A stretch of 64,000 bases of DNA from Actinomycetes bacterium (GTDB lineage Bacteria > Actinomycetota > Thermoleophilia > Gaiellales > F1-60-MAGs149). A model generated the notes under the pieces. It was not told the origin of the DNA, ran no database searches, and was given only the letters and a program-made list of their open reading frames with translations. Where the stretch lies: assembly GCA_025360225.1 (NCBI GenBank), contig JANYCN010000013.1, forward strand, positions 1 to 64,000, written 5' to 3'. A program made the translations under genes and the position numbers. The stretch's first letter is position 1. Every line of letters begins with the position of its first letter. Below are positions 1 to 8,998 of this stretch, piece by piece.

Positions 1-204
1 CGCACGCGTGTCAAGGCGAAGGCCTTGACACGCTAAGCGCAAGCGGCGCGCGGCGTTCCCGCGAAGCCCACGATCGGGCACGCAGAGCGGGCCGGATCGT
101 GGTCGCCGCAGCTCGCTGGTAGAGCCACCCGACGGGTGGCAGAGCCGGCAAGCGCAGGACGATCCAGGCAGTCGGATGACCACGCCATCTCACAATCAGA
201 CCAC
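1..204 (-). repeat. Partial copy (A) of a dispersed hairpin-rich repeat, truncated by the window edge
   Basis: Reverse complement (GTGGTCTGATTGTGAGATGGCGTGGTCATCCGACTGCCTGGATCGTCCTGCG...GCGTGTCAAGGCCTTCGCCTTGACACGCGTGCG) aligns along its length with 30906-31105. Confidence 0.9.
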
Positions 205-394
205 TAGGAGCCCCGTCAATTCAGTTCCGTGCTGTCGCACCGCGTGCGGTCGTCGCGGGGACGGCGGCCGCCCTTTGCACGTGCCCGAGCAAGCGCTTCA
301 GGTCGCCCGCCACCCCCGCTCGATGCCATCCACGCGCCATCGCCGACCCTTTCTTGACGGGCTCCCAGCGGCGACGCCGCGCCCGCGCGCAGCT

Positions 395-412
395 GCTGCA
401 TGAATATGCAGC
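395..412. promoter_or_regulatory. Perfect palindrome GCTGCAT-GAAT-ATGCAGC upstream of argC, candidate arginine-repressor operator
   Basis: 7-bp perfect inverted arms, followed by TATAGT (419-424) immediately before the argC start. Confidence 0.45.
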
Positions 413-425
413 CATTGGTATAGTC

Positions 426-1334
426 ATGCGTCAGATGACGGCTCGCCTTCTCACCGCCGGGATTGCCGGCGCGTCCGGTTACGCGGGGCTCGAGCTCCAG
501 CGGTTGCTCGCTGGACACGCGACCTTGAGGGCGTCGGTCGTGCAGGCTCGCTCGGCAGGCTACGACGACATCGACGTCGTCCGGCTTGCGTCGTGTGACG
601 TCGTCTTCCTCTGCCTGCCCCACGGCGCCTCGCGTGCGATCGGAGAGGAGCTCGCCGACGCCGGCGTCCGCGTCGTCGATCTTGGATCGGACTTTCGCGT
701 CGGCGGTTGGGAGTACGGTCTCCCCGAGCTGCACCGCGCGAAGATCGCCGGTGCGCGCCTTGTCGCGAACCCCGGGTGCTACGCGACGGCGGCCATCTTG
801 GCGCTCGCGCCGCTCGCACGGCGCGGCCTGATCGACGGTCCGGTGGTGATCGACGGCAAGTCTGGAGTCTCCGGCGCGGGGAAGGAGCCAAGCGGTAAGA
901 CACACCTCCCGGACGTCCACGGAGGCGTGACGCCGTACAGCCCGACCGGTCATCGGCACGTCGCGGAGATCGAGCAGGAGCTCGCCGTGTCGGTGACGTT
1001 CACGCCGCATCTGCTGCCGTCCAGCCGCGGGCTTCTCGTGACGGCGTTCGCCCGGCTCAGCGACCCGCGTGCCGATCTTCTCGCGCTGTACGACGACGCC
1101 TACCGCGACGAGCCCTTCGTGCTGCTCGGCGGGAGCCCTTCGCCGCAGCGCCTTGCCGGGTCGAACGTCGTGCACGTCGCCGTGACGGTGGACGAGCGTA
1201 CAGGCATCGCGATCTGCCACGGCGCGCTCGACAACCTCGTGAAGGGCGCGGCCGGCCAGGCGATCCAGAACGCGAACCTGATGCTCGGAATGGACGAGGC
1301 TGTCGGGCTGACGACCTGGGGGATCTGGCCATGA
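426..1334 (+). CDS. argC: N-acetyl-gamma-glutamyl-phosphate reductase
   Basis: GIAGASGYAGLELQRLL N-terminus, NPGCYATAAILALAPL active-site region; followed by argJ-argB-argD. Confidence 0.95.
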   Translation: MRQMTARLLTAGIAGASGYAGLELQRLLAGHATLRASVVQARSAGYDDIDVVRLASCDVVFLCLPHGASRAIGEELADAGVRVVDLGSDFRVGGWEYGLPELHRAKIAGARLVANPGCYATAAILALAPLARRGLIDGPVVIDGKSGVSGAGKEPSGKTHLPDVHGGVTPYSPTGHRHVAEIEQELAVSVTFTPHLLPSSRGLLVTAFARLSDPRADLLALYDDAYRDEPFVLLGGSPSPQRLAGSNVVHVAVTVDERTGIAICHGALDNLVKGAAGQAIQNANLMLGMDEAVGLTTWGIWP

Positions 1335-2518
1335 TCGGTGTCACGTTCCCGCGCGGCTTTCGGGCAGCTGGGGCGACAGGCGGCATCAAGGCGTCGGGGC
1401 GACCGGACGTCGCCCTCGTCGTCGCCGACGGGCTTGCCAACGCCGCGGGCGTGTTCACCAGGAGCCGGACGGCGGGGCACCCGGTGACGCTCTCCCGTGC
1501 ACATCTCGCGGTGATGGGTGGGCGTGCGCGGGCCGTGGTGGTGTCGTCGGGCAACGCGAACGTCGCAACCGGCGCGCAGGGTCGCCACGACGCCGAGGAG
1601 ATGGCGAGCGAGGTTGCCGCGGGTCTGGGCGCCGACGCCGTCGAGGTGCTCGTCTGCTCGACGGGGGTGATCGGTGTGCCGCTGCCGATGAACGCCGTCC
1701 GCACCGGGATCACCGCCTGCCTCGCCTCGCTCGCGTCCGACGGTGGGGCGGCCGTCGCCGAGGCGATCCTGACGACGGACAACGGTCCGAAGGTCGCGCA
1801 GCGCGTGGTCGATCTCGCGGGCGGGCAGGCACGGATCGGTGGCGTCGCGAAGGGCGCCGGGATGATCCGCCCCGACCTCGGCACGATGATCGCGATCGTC
1901 ACCACCGATGCGATGATCGGTCCCGAGCAGCTCGCCGAAGCGACCCTCGGCGCGGCGCGTCGGTCGTTCAACCGGATCACGGTCGACGGGTGCCAGTCCA
2001 CCTCCGACAGCCTGATCGTTCTCGCCGGCGGCGCGTCAGGCGTGCCAGTCACGAACGGTGATCGGCCGGCGTTCGACGGAGCGCTCGCCGCGGTCTGCCT
2101 CGAGCTCGCGCTCGCGATCGTGCGTGACGGCGAGGGTGCCAGGCGGATCGGCCGCTACGACGTCACGGGCGCTGCCTCGTTCGAGGACGCGGATCGCGCG
2201 GCACGGGCCGTCGCCGAGGCGCAGCTCGTGCGCTGTGCCCTGCACGGTGGCGATCCGAACTGGGGGAGGATCGTCGCCGCGCTAGGGGTCTGCGGCGCCG
2301 CGGTGAATGTCGACCGGATCGCGATTGCGATCGGCGACGTCGCGATCGTCTCTGGGGGCGTCTTCGTCGAAGGTGCCACCGATCGGTGCGTTGAACAGGC
2401 CGCTGCTGATGAGGTGCGCTTCTCGATCGACCTCGGCATCGGTGACGGCAGCGCAACGGTCTGGGGATCAGACCTCTCGCCCGCGTACGTCGCCTGCAAC
2501 GCGGAGTACACGACGTGA
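1331..2518 (+). CDS. argJ: Bifunctional glutamate N-acetyltransferase/amino-acid acetyltransferase
   Basis: ArgJ-like sequence with MIAIVTTDA cleavage-site motif; overlaps argC and argB. Confidence 0.95.
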   Translation: MIGVTFPRGFRAAGATGGIKASGRPDVALVVADGLANAAGVFTRSRTAGHPVTLSRAHLAVMGGRARAVVVSSGNANVATGAQGRHDAEEMASEVAAGLGADAVEVLVCSTGVIGVPLPMNAVRTGITACLASLASDGGAAVAEAILTTDNGPKVAQRVVDLAGGQARIGGVAKGAGMIRPDLGTMIAIVTTDAMIGPEQLAEATLGAARRSFNRITVDGCQSTSDSLIVLAGGASGVPVTNGDRPAFDGALAAVCLELALAIVRDGEGARRIGRYDVTGAASFEDADRAARAVAEAQLVRCALHGGDPNWGRIVAALGVCGAAVNVDRIAIAIGDVAIVSGGVFVEGATDRCVEQAAADEVRFSIDLGIGDGSATVWGSDLSPAYVACNAEYTT

Positions 2519-3180
2519 GGGTGGTCAAGCTTGGTGGGAACGCGGTCGGGGCGCTTGGCGCGTCGCTTGCCCAGGGCGACCCTGCTGACCTCGTTGTGGT
2601 TCACGGCGGAGGGGCGCAGATCAGCGACCTGATGCGTCGACGCGGGATAGCTCCACGCTTCGTCGCCGGTCGCCGTGTCACCGACCTGCCGACGCTGGCC
2701 TGCGTGCGGGCGGCGCTCGCGAACGTCTCCGACGAGCTCGTCCAGGCTGCGACCGCCGCGGGCCATGAGGCGGTTGGTCTTTCCCGGGGCGAGGTGATCG
2801 CCGCGCGGCGCATCGAGGCCCTCGGCCTCGTTGGCGAGGTCGCGGCGATCGACGTCGGCCCACTCCACGCTGCGCTGCGCCGCGGTGTCGTGCCGATCGT
2901 CGCGCCCCTCGGACGCGACCCAGACGGGCGGTTCCTCAACGTCAACGCGGACGACGCTGCCGCCGCGATCGCGGTCGCCCTCGGCGCAACGATGCTGACG
3001 TTCCTCTCCGACGTGCCGGGCGTGCTCGACCTGGACGGCGCGGTGATCCCGTACATCTCCGCCTCCGCGCCTCCGGCCGTGACGGGCGGGATGGTGCCCA
3101 AGCTCGCGGCGTGCGCGAGCGCACTCGCGGGCGGCGTCGGTCTCGTTCGGATCGGCAGCGGGACGGCGGTGCTAGCGTGA
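2515..3180 (+). CDS. argB: Acetylglutamate kinase
   Basis: VKLGGNAV, VVHGGGAQI, NVNADDAAAAIA, TGGMVPKL motifs; operon context. Confidence 0.93.
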   Translation: MRVVKLGGNAVGALGASLAQGDPADLVVVHGGGAQISDLMRRRGIAPRFVAGRRVTDLPTLACVRAALANVSDELVQAATAAGHEAVGLSRGEVIAARRIEALGLVGEVAAIDVGPLHAALRRGVVPIVAPLGRDPDGRFLNVNADDAAAAIAVALGATMLTFLSDVPGVLDLDGAVIPYISASAPPAVTGGMVPKLAACASALAGGVGLVRIGSGTAVLA

Positions 3181-4361
3181 CGACTATCGATGAGCGAGGG
3201 GACGCCACGATCCTTGCGACCTACCCGCGGCGCCGGCTCGCGTTCGTCCGTGGCGAGGGATGCACGCTATGGGACACCGACGGCGTCGCGTACCTCGACC
3301 TGGTTGCCGGGATCGCCGTCGTCGCGCTCGGGCACGCACATCCCGCGCCGATCACCGCCTTCACTGAACAGGCGGCGCTGCTCGGGCACGTCTCCAACCT
3401 GTACTGGAGCGAGCCGGCCGTCGCGCTCGCTGAGCGGCTCGCCGCGCTCTCAGGGCTGCGTGGCGGCTCGTTCTTCTGCAGCTCCGGCGCGGAGGCGAAC
3501 GAGGCCCTGATCAAGCTCGCGCGACGTCGTGGCCAGGCCCGCGGTGGCGTGTCGAAGCACGAGATCGTCTGCCTCGAGGACGCCTTCCACGGGCGCACGA
3601 TGGGTGCCCTTGCGGCGACCTGGGCGCGGTCGAAGAAGGATCCGTTCGAGCCGCTTCCGAAGGGCTTCCTGCACGTTCCGCGCAACGACCTCGCGGCGCT
3701 CGAACGCGCGGTCACTGACGCGACAGCCGGGCTCCTGCTCGAGCCAATCCAGGGCGAGACAGGCGTGCATCCCCTCGACGAGTCGTTCCTTCTGCGCGCA
3801 CGCGAGCTTGCCGACCGCCACGACGCGCTCCTGTTGCTCGACGAGGTGCAGACAGGCGTCGGACGTTGCGGTAGCTGGTTTGCGTTCCAGCAGACAGGCG
3901 TCGTGCCCGACGCGATCTCGCTCGCAAAGGGCCTTGGCTCGGGCATCCCGATCGGCGCGATCGTCGTCGGCGACGGCGTGGAGGATGGGTTCCGTCCTGG
4001 TGACCACGGCACCACGTTCGGCGGTAGCCCTCCGGTTGCGGCGGCCGCGCTCGCGGTGCTCGACGCTATCAGCGAGCTCGACCTCGTGACGAACGCGGCG
4101 CTCGTCGGCGCGCACCTGATCGCACGCCTGAGCGCGATTGACGGCGTCGCGTCGGTCCGCGGACGCGGGCTGCTCCTCGCCGTGGAGCTCGAACGGGGAG
4201 CTGCCGCGAGCGTCGCCGACCGGCTGCTCGTCGACCACCGGATCATCGTCAACGCTGTCACGGCGTCCGCGCTCCGGATCTGCCCGCCGCTCGTGCTTGG
4301 CATCGGCGAAGGTGACCGGTTCGTGGAGTCTCTCGCAGCGGTGCTCGCGACCTCCGGATAG
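3177..4361 (+). CDS. argD: Acetylornithine aminotransferase (class III)
   Basis: FFCSSGAEANEALIKLAR, LLLDEVQTGVGRCG, SLAKGLGSGIPIGA; GTG start overlapping the argB stop. Confidence 0.93.
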   Translation: MTTIDERGDATILATYPRRRLAFVRGEGCTLWDTDGVAYLDLVAGIAVVALGHAHPAPITAFTEQAALLGHVSNLYWSEPAVALAERLAALSGLRGGSFFCSSGAEANEALIKLARRRGQARGGVSKHEIVCLEDAFHGRTMGALAATWARSKKDPFEPLPKGFLHVPRNDLAALERAVTDATAGLLLEPIQGETGVHPLDESFLLRARELADRHDALLLLDEVQTGVGRCGSWFAFQQTGVVPDAISLAKGLGSGIPIGAIVVGDGVEDGFRPGDHGTTFGGSPPVAAAALAVLDAISELDLVTNAALVGAHLIARLSAIDGVASVRGRGLLLAVELERGAAASVADRLLVDHRIIVNAVTASALRICPPLVLGIGEGDRFVESLAAVLATSG

Positions 4362-4411
4362 GCCGTTCCGCAGTCCTGCAGGAGAGAGGCGGTGGTGCCG
4401 ATACGGGGGAG

Positions 4412-5314
4412 GTGCGCCGCCTGCTCGCCCGAAAACGCCGCCGCGATCTCGTCGCCGCCCTCGAGCGCGTCTCGGTCGTGAACGGCGCGCACGCCTTCTC
4501 TGCCACCGTCCTGCCTGACGGGGCCCTCGTCGAGACCTTCTCGGGCCCGAACGCGGAACGATTCCTCGACGGGACGTCCTCCTCACGCTGGCGCGAGCTG
4601 ATTCACGCGGAGGATCGGGAACGCTTTCATGAGACCTTCTCCTACGACCGTCTGTCGACCCTTCAGCCGGCCGAGCTCGAGTACCGGATGGTGTGCACCG
4701 ACGGCGTCACCCGCCGGGTCTGGGAGCGTCTGACACCGCGGCGCTCGCGCGGCCGGTTGGTGGTCGATGGCGTGGCGTTGGACATCAGCCCCTCCCACGC
4801 CCGGTGTGAGGAGCTCGGGGAGTCGCTCGTCGCGGTGCTCGGCGACGAGCGAGTGCACGCGTATCTTGGGCGCATCACCGCCGATGGCTCCTGGGTGGAG
4901 GAGTTCGCCGGTCCCGGGCAGGATCAGATTCTCGGCGTCGTCGACGGGACGACGACCGGCGACGCGGACGTCTGGATGAACAGGATTCACCCAGATGACG
5001 CGCCTGACGTGTCGTTCGGCGCGCTGCTGCGGCTGGCGGAGGGGCGGTACGACCACACGTACCGTCTCATAGGGTTTGACGGCATCACGCGGGTCGTACG
5101 TGACCGCGGCCACGCGATGCCGCTTCCCGACGGCTCCGTGCTGATGCGCGGGATCGCCTCCGATGTGAGCGAGCAGGCTCGGGCTGAGGTCGCGTTGGCG
5201 ACGGCGCACGCGCAGATCGAGGCCGCTCTGGTCGGCTCTCGCGCTCACCTCTTCCAGGCTGAGATCGACGCGGCTGGCGTCTACACGACGACCTACGTCG
5301 GCCCCGGGGTCTAA
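4412..5314 (+). pseudogene. N-terminal part (PAS1, PAS2, half of PAS3) of a PAS/GGDEF/HD-GYP protein, ending at in-frame TAA 5312-5314
   Basis: Same reading frame as 5318-7447, separated only by TAA CAC; ends in the middle of a PAS repeat. Confidence 0.7.
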
Positions 5315-5317
5315 CAC

Positions 5318-7447
5318 GTGCTGGGAGGCTCAATCCCCACCGCGGACGGCGACGATCCGGGCGTCTTCTGGCGGTCACGCGTGCATCCGGACGACGTCGA
5401 GGCGTACGACCTCGCCAGCGCCGAACAGGTTGCCGGCCGACCGACAGAGGTCGAGTACCGCCTCACCGGCGTCGACGGTGTCGACCGCTGGGCGTCTGAG
5501 CGCACCGAGGCAGCGCCACGGCTCGGGGGCGGCATCCTGATCACCGGCTTCGTCCGCGACGTCTCCGCCGGACGGGCTGCCCGCGACGACCTCGCTGCGG
5601 CGGAGGCCTACCTGCGTCGGATCCTTGAGAGCTCCGGCCAGGCCGTGTTCATCCTTGACCTCGACACCCGAGAGGTCGTCTACCACGCCGGGGCGTGGCA
5701 GCAGATCGTTGGCAACGAGGGGATCGCGCGGTTCTTCACCGACCCTGGCACCGTCGTGCACCCCGATGATCACGACACCTTCTTCGCCGCGTGGCAAGCG
5801 CTCGATCGGATGGAGCCCTGGACGGCGGAGTGGCGCGTGCGCTCGCCCGACGGCGCCGTCGTGCAGATCCGCGAGGTCGCGTACCCGCGACGGACGAGCG
5901 ATGGCCGGCGCTTGGTGGACGGAGTGATGGTCGACGTGACCGCCGAGCGGGTGGCGCAGAGCCGTCTCAACGAGGCACGTGACCGGCTTGCACGCGTCGC
6001 CGAGTCGGTCGAGGAGTTCCTCTTCACGCTCGTCGCGCTGCCGGACGGCGGCTACGGCGCTGACTACATCGGACCCGGGTTTCACCGCATCGTCGGCGGC
6101 TCACCGCCGGACGGGCTTGACGCCCACACGGCGTGGGCGCAGCGCTTGCACCGCGACGACGCGCCGAGGTTTCTCGAGTTCCTCGATCACGTTGTTTCCG
6201 AGAGCGAGGCGCAGATCGAGGTGCGCGTGGTCGGCTACGACCGGGTCGTCCGCTGGACGTGGATCCGCGCGCGCTGCCGACGACATGGTGCGACCGTGCT
6301 GATCGACGGCATCATCTCCGACGTGACGGAGCGAAAGGCGGCGGCAGAGCGGCTCGAGCGGGCTGCGCGGGTTGATCACCTGACGGGCGTATGGAGCCGC
6401 GGCCACTTCGTAGACGTCGCCCGAGGCGTGGTCGCGGGCGCCGGGGCCGGGCTGATCCTGCTCGATGTCGACCACTTCAAGCGCGTCAACGACGTCTACG
6501 GACACGCGGTGGGCGATGCCGTCCTCGTTGAGGCGGTTCGTCGGCTGGAGAGCGCGCTCCACGAGGGTGAGTCGGTCGCCCGTTGGGGCGGTGAGGAGTT
6601 CGCGGTCCTCGTTGCCGCTGTCGACGACAACGCCCTGCGCGATCGGGCTGAGATCATCTGCGCCGCGTTGCGCGCGACGACGCTCGCCGTCGGGTCGACC
6701 GCGGTGCGGATCAGCGTCTCCTGTGGTGCCGTGCTCGGCGGCGGCGGGCGGTCGCTCGAGGAGCTGGCCGCGGTCGCCGACAGCGCCCTCTACGCGGCGA
6801 AGCGGCGGGGTCGCGACCGGGCGTGCCTTGAAGCCGACCTCGTCGACGAGGATCGCGTGCCCGAGGCACCGGAGTCAATCCGCGTCGCGGAGGCGATGGC
6901 ACGCGCGACGGCCTTCCGCGAGGGCGTGCCCGAACAACACTGCACGCAGGTCGCGGAGCTCGCGTCGCTCGTCGCGACCCGGCTCGGGCTTCCGCCGGAG
7001 ACGGTGTTGCGCACGCGCATGGGCGGCTACCTCCACGACGTCGGTAAGATCGCGATTCCCGACCGGATCCTCTCCAAGCCGGGGGCGCTCGATGACGCGG
7101 AGTGGTCGGTGATGAAGACGCACACGACGATCGGTCGCGACATCGTCCTCGCGACGCCGGGTCTCGAGATCGCCGCTCCGGCCGTCACCCACCATCACGA
7201 ACGCTGGGCCGGTGGTGGCTACCCGGATGGGCTCGTCGGCACGACGATCCCGATCGAGGCACGGATCGTCGCGGCCGCCGACGCCTGGTCGGCGATGACC
7301 GAGGACCGCGTCTACCGCCCGGGCATGCACCCGGAGGACGCGATCGCGGAGCTGCGCCGCTCCGCTGGCTCGCACCTCGATCCGGACGTGGTGGTCGCGA
7401 TCTGCGACGTGCTCGCGACGTTCACGCAGGAGCATCTCGCGGCCTGA
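5318..7447 (+). CDS. PAS-PAS-GGDEF-HD-GYP c-di-GMP turnover protein (C-terminal part of the split frame)
   Basis: RWGGEEF (GGDEF site), YLHDVGKIAIPDRIL, HHERWAGGGYPDGL (HD-GYP). Confidence 0.9.
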   Translation: MLGGSIPTADGDDPGVFWRSRVHPDDVEAYDLASAEQVAGRPTEVEYRLTGVDGVDRWASERTEAAPRLGGGILITGFVRDVSAGRAARDDLAAAEAYLRRILESSGQAVFILDLDTREVVYHAGAWQQIVGNEGIARFFTDPGTVVHPDDHDTFFAAWQALDRMEPWTAEWRVRSPDGAVVQIREVAYPRRTSDGRRLVDGVMVDVTAERVAQSRLNEARDRLARVAESVEEFLFTLVALPDGGYGADYIGPGFHRIVGGSPPDGLDAHTAWAQRLHRDDAPRFLEFLDHVVSESEAQIEVRVVGYDRVVRWTWIRARCRRHGATVLIDGIISDVTERKAAAERLERAARVDHLTGVWSRGHFVDVARGVVAGAGAGLILLDVDHFKRVNDVYGHAVGDAVLVEAVRRLESALHEGESVARWGGEEFAVLVAAVDDNALRDRAEIICAALRATTLAVGSTAVRISVSCGAVLGGGGRSLEELAAVADSALYAAKRRGRDRACLEADLVDEDRVPEAPESIRVAEAMARATAFREGVPEQHCTQVAELASLVATRLGLPPETVLRTRMGGYLHDVGKIAIPDRILSKPGALDDAEWSVMKTHTTIGRDIVLATPGLEIAAPAVTHHHERWAGGGYPDGLVGTTIPIEARIVAAADAWSAMTEDRVYRPGMHPEDAIAELRRSAGSHLDPDVVVAICDVLATFTQEHLAA

Positions 7448-7475
7448 GGTCGCGAGGCGCGGCTACCCTTCTGAC

Positions 7476-7649
7476 GTGGACCGGCTCCTCGCTCTCGCGC
7501 CGCGGTTTGGCTACGCGCTGTTCCTGACGATGGGGCTCTTGACGATCACGAACCGTTTCCTTGGCGTCCCCCGCGGCTTCCCGATCGCCGTCGCGGTCGC
7601 GCTCGCCGGTGGCGTCCTGGGCGCTGCCACGGCGCGCCCGCGCGCCTGA
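7476..7649 (+). CDS. Small hydrophobic protein (57 aa)
   Basis: Open frame VDRLLALAPRFGYALFLTMGLLTITNRF..., stop overlaps the next start. Confidence 0.45.
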   Translation: MDRLLALAPRFGYALFLTMGLLTITNRFLGVPRGFPIAVAVALAGGVLGAATARPRA

Positions 7650-8935
7650 TGCGGGTCCTCTACATCGCCTTCTACTTCCCGCCGACGACCGGCGGCGGCG
7701 TCGAGCGGACGCTCCGGTTCCTCGAGCACCTGCCGTCGTTCGGCGTCGACGTCGAGGTGCTCGTGCCGGACGATGCGCGCTGGCTCGACAGCGACCCGTC
7801 CTCGCTCGCCCGCATCCCGTCGGCCCTCGTCGTCCATCGCTGTCGCTATCGCGGGCCATCGACTCGGGTGTTGCCGGGCAACCAGATCGCTAGGGCGCGC
7901 GGTGGGCGACGGTTGCTGGTGCGGGCCACCCTGGCACCGCGGCGACTGCTCATCCCGGACGTCAACGTCGGCTGGCTCCTCGACGTCGTGCCTGCCGCGC
8001 TCAGGCTCCTTCGCAGCGGCCGTTTCGACGCGATCGTGACGACCGCGCCACCGCACTCGGTTGCGGTGGCGGGAGCGATCCTCGCTCGCCGCAGCGGGCT
8101 CCCCTGGGTCGCGGACTGGCGCGACGGATGGCTCGACAACCCGGACGTCCCCGTCGAACGTGCGATCGTTGCGCTCAAGCAGCGACTGATCGCTCCGCTC
8201 GCCCGCTGGTCTGCCAGTAGAATGAATGGAGCTTCGTGCGTGAACGAGGCGATTGCCGATGAAGTACGGCGACTTCAGCCTCGGGCCGTCGTCGCCGTGG
8301 TACCGAACGGCGCGGACGTCGAGCGAATAATGACAATCTCATCTGTCGCGAACGCCGAGATGACGTTCGTCTACACGGGCTACTTCTTCGGTGACCGGGG
8401 TCCGGACACGGTCCTCGACGGGCTCGCCGCCCTGCTCCACGATCGTCCCGACCTGGCGCCTCGTGTCCGGTTTCGATTCATCGGTGGACTTCCTCAGCGA
8501 AGCCTTGATCGGGTGAAGTCGCTCGGTCTCACCGAGGTCGTCGAAGCTCTTGAATCCGTCGGGTTTCGTGATGCACTGATCGAGCAGCGTCGAGCCGACG
8601 TCCTTCTCCTCTTCATGCAGGACCGTGCCGGAAGCGAGGCGGTTGTCCCTGCAAAGACCTGGGAATATCTCGCAGCCGAACGGCCTGTCCTCGCGGTCGT
8701 GCCGCCGCACGGCGCAGCAGCGGCCCTCGTGCGAACGTACGGCGTCGGCGAGGTCGTCGCTCCCGGCGACGCGCCCGCCGCACGACGCGTGCTCGAGACC
8801 CTGTTCGATCGCTGGCGGGAGGGCACCCTCGTGTGTCCGCCGCTCGATCCGAGCGCGCTCACGGGCATCTCCCGCCGTGGTCGAGCCGAGCAGCTCGCTC
8901 GTCTGATCGAAACGGTTATCACCGCGAAACGGTGA
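7649..8935 (+). CDS. Glycosyltransferase, GT4-like
   Basis: MRVLYIAFYFPPTTGGGVERTLRFLEHL N-terminus; VVPNGADVERI; C-terminal PAKTWEYLAAERPVLAVVPP. Confidence 0.85.
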   Translation: MRVLYIAFYFPPTTGGGVERTLRFLEHLPSFGVDVEVLVPDDARWLDSDPSSLARIPSALVVHRCRYRGPSTRVLPGNQIARARGGRRLLVRATLAPRRLLIPDVNVGWLLDVVPAALRLLRSGRFDAIVTTAPPHSVAVAGAILARRSGLPWVADWRDGWLDNPDVPVERAIVALKQRLIAPLARWSASRMNGASCVNEAIADEVRRLQPRAVVAVVPNGADVERIMTISSVANAEMTFVYTGYFFGDRGPDTVLDGLAALLHDRPDLAPRVRFRFIGGLPQRSLDRVKSLGLTEVVEALESVGFRDALIEQRRADVLLLFMQDRAGSEAVVPAKTWEYLAAERPVLAVVPPHGAAAALVRTYGVGEVVAPGDAPAARRVLETLFDRWREGTLVCPPLDPSALTGISRRGRAEQLARLIETVITAKR

Positions 8936-8943
8936 TCGTTCGT

Positions 8944-8976
8944 AACCGGTTGATGACAGTTCCGTCATCAACGGTT
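8944..8976. promoter_or_regulatory. Long inverted repeat in the gap before the oxidase cluster (terminator stem or operator)
   Basis: AACCGGTTGATGAC-AGTTCC-GTCATCAACGGTT: 13 pairs with a single bulged G. Confidence 0.5.
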
Positions 8977-8998
8977 GCACGTCTGGCACGGATCCCTG

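Noticed and set aside
4397-4404. GCCGATAC before the PAS/GGDEF gene as a sigma-28 -10 element
   Set aside because: No TAAA-like -35 at the right distance, and it abuts the GTG start and RBS.
3221-4492. Long minus-strand ORFs antisense to argD and others (also 216-1220, 1057-2052, 10469-12019, 26147-27523)
   Set aside because: Low-complexity Arg/Ser/Pro-rich translations opposite well-supported genes; typical mirror ORFs in high-GC DNA.
7649-8935. Horizontally acquired glycosyltransferase because of a locally AT-richer middle (around 8220-8340)
   Set aside because: A short composition dip alone is weak evidence; no mobile features are adjacent.
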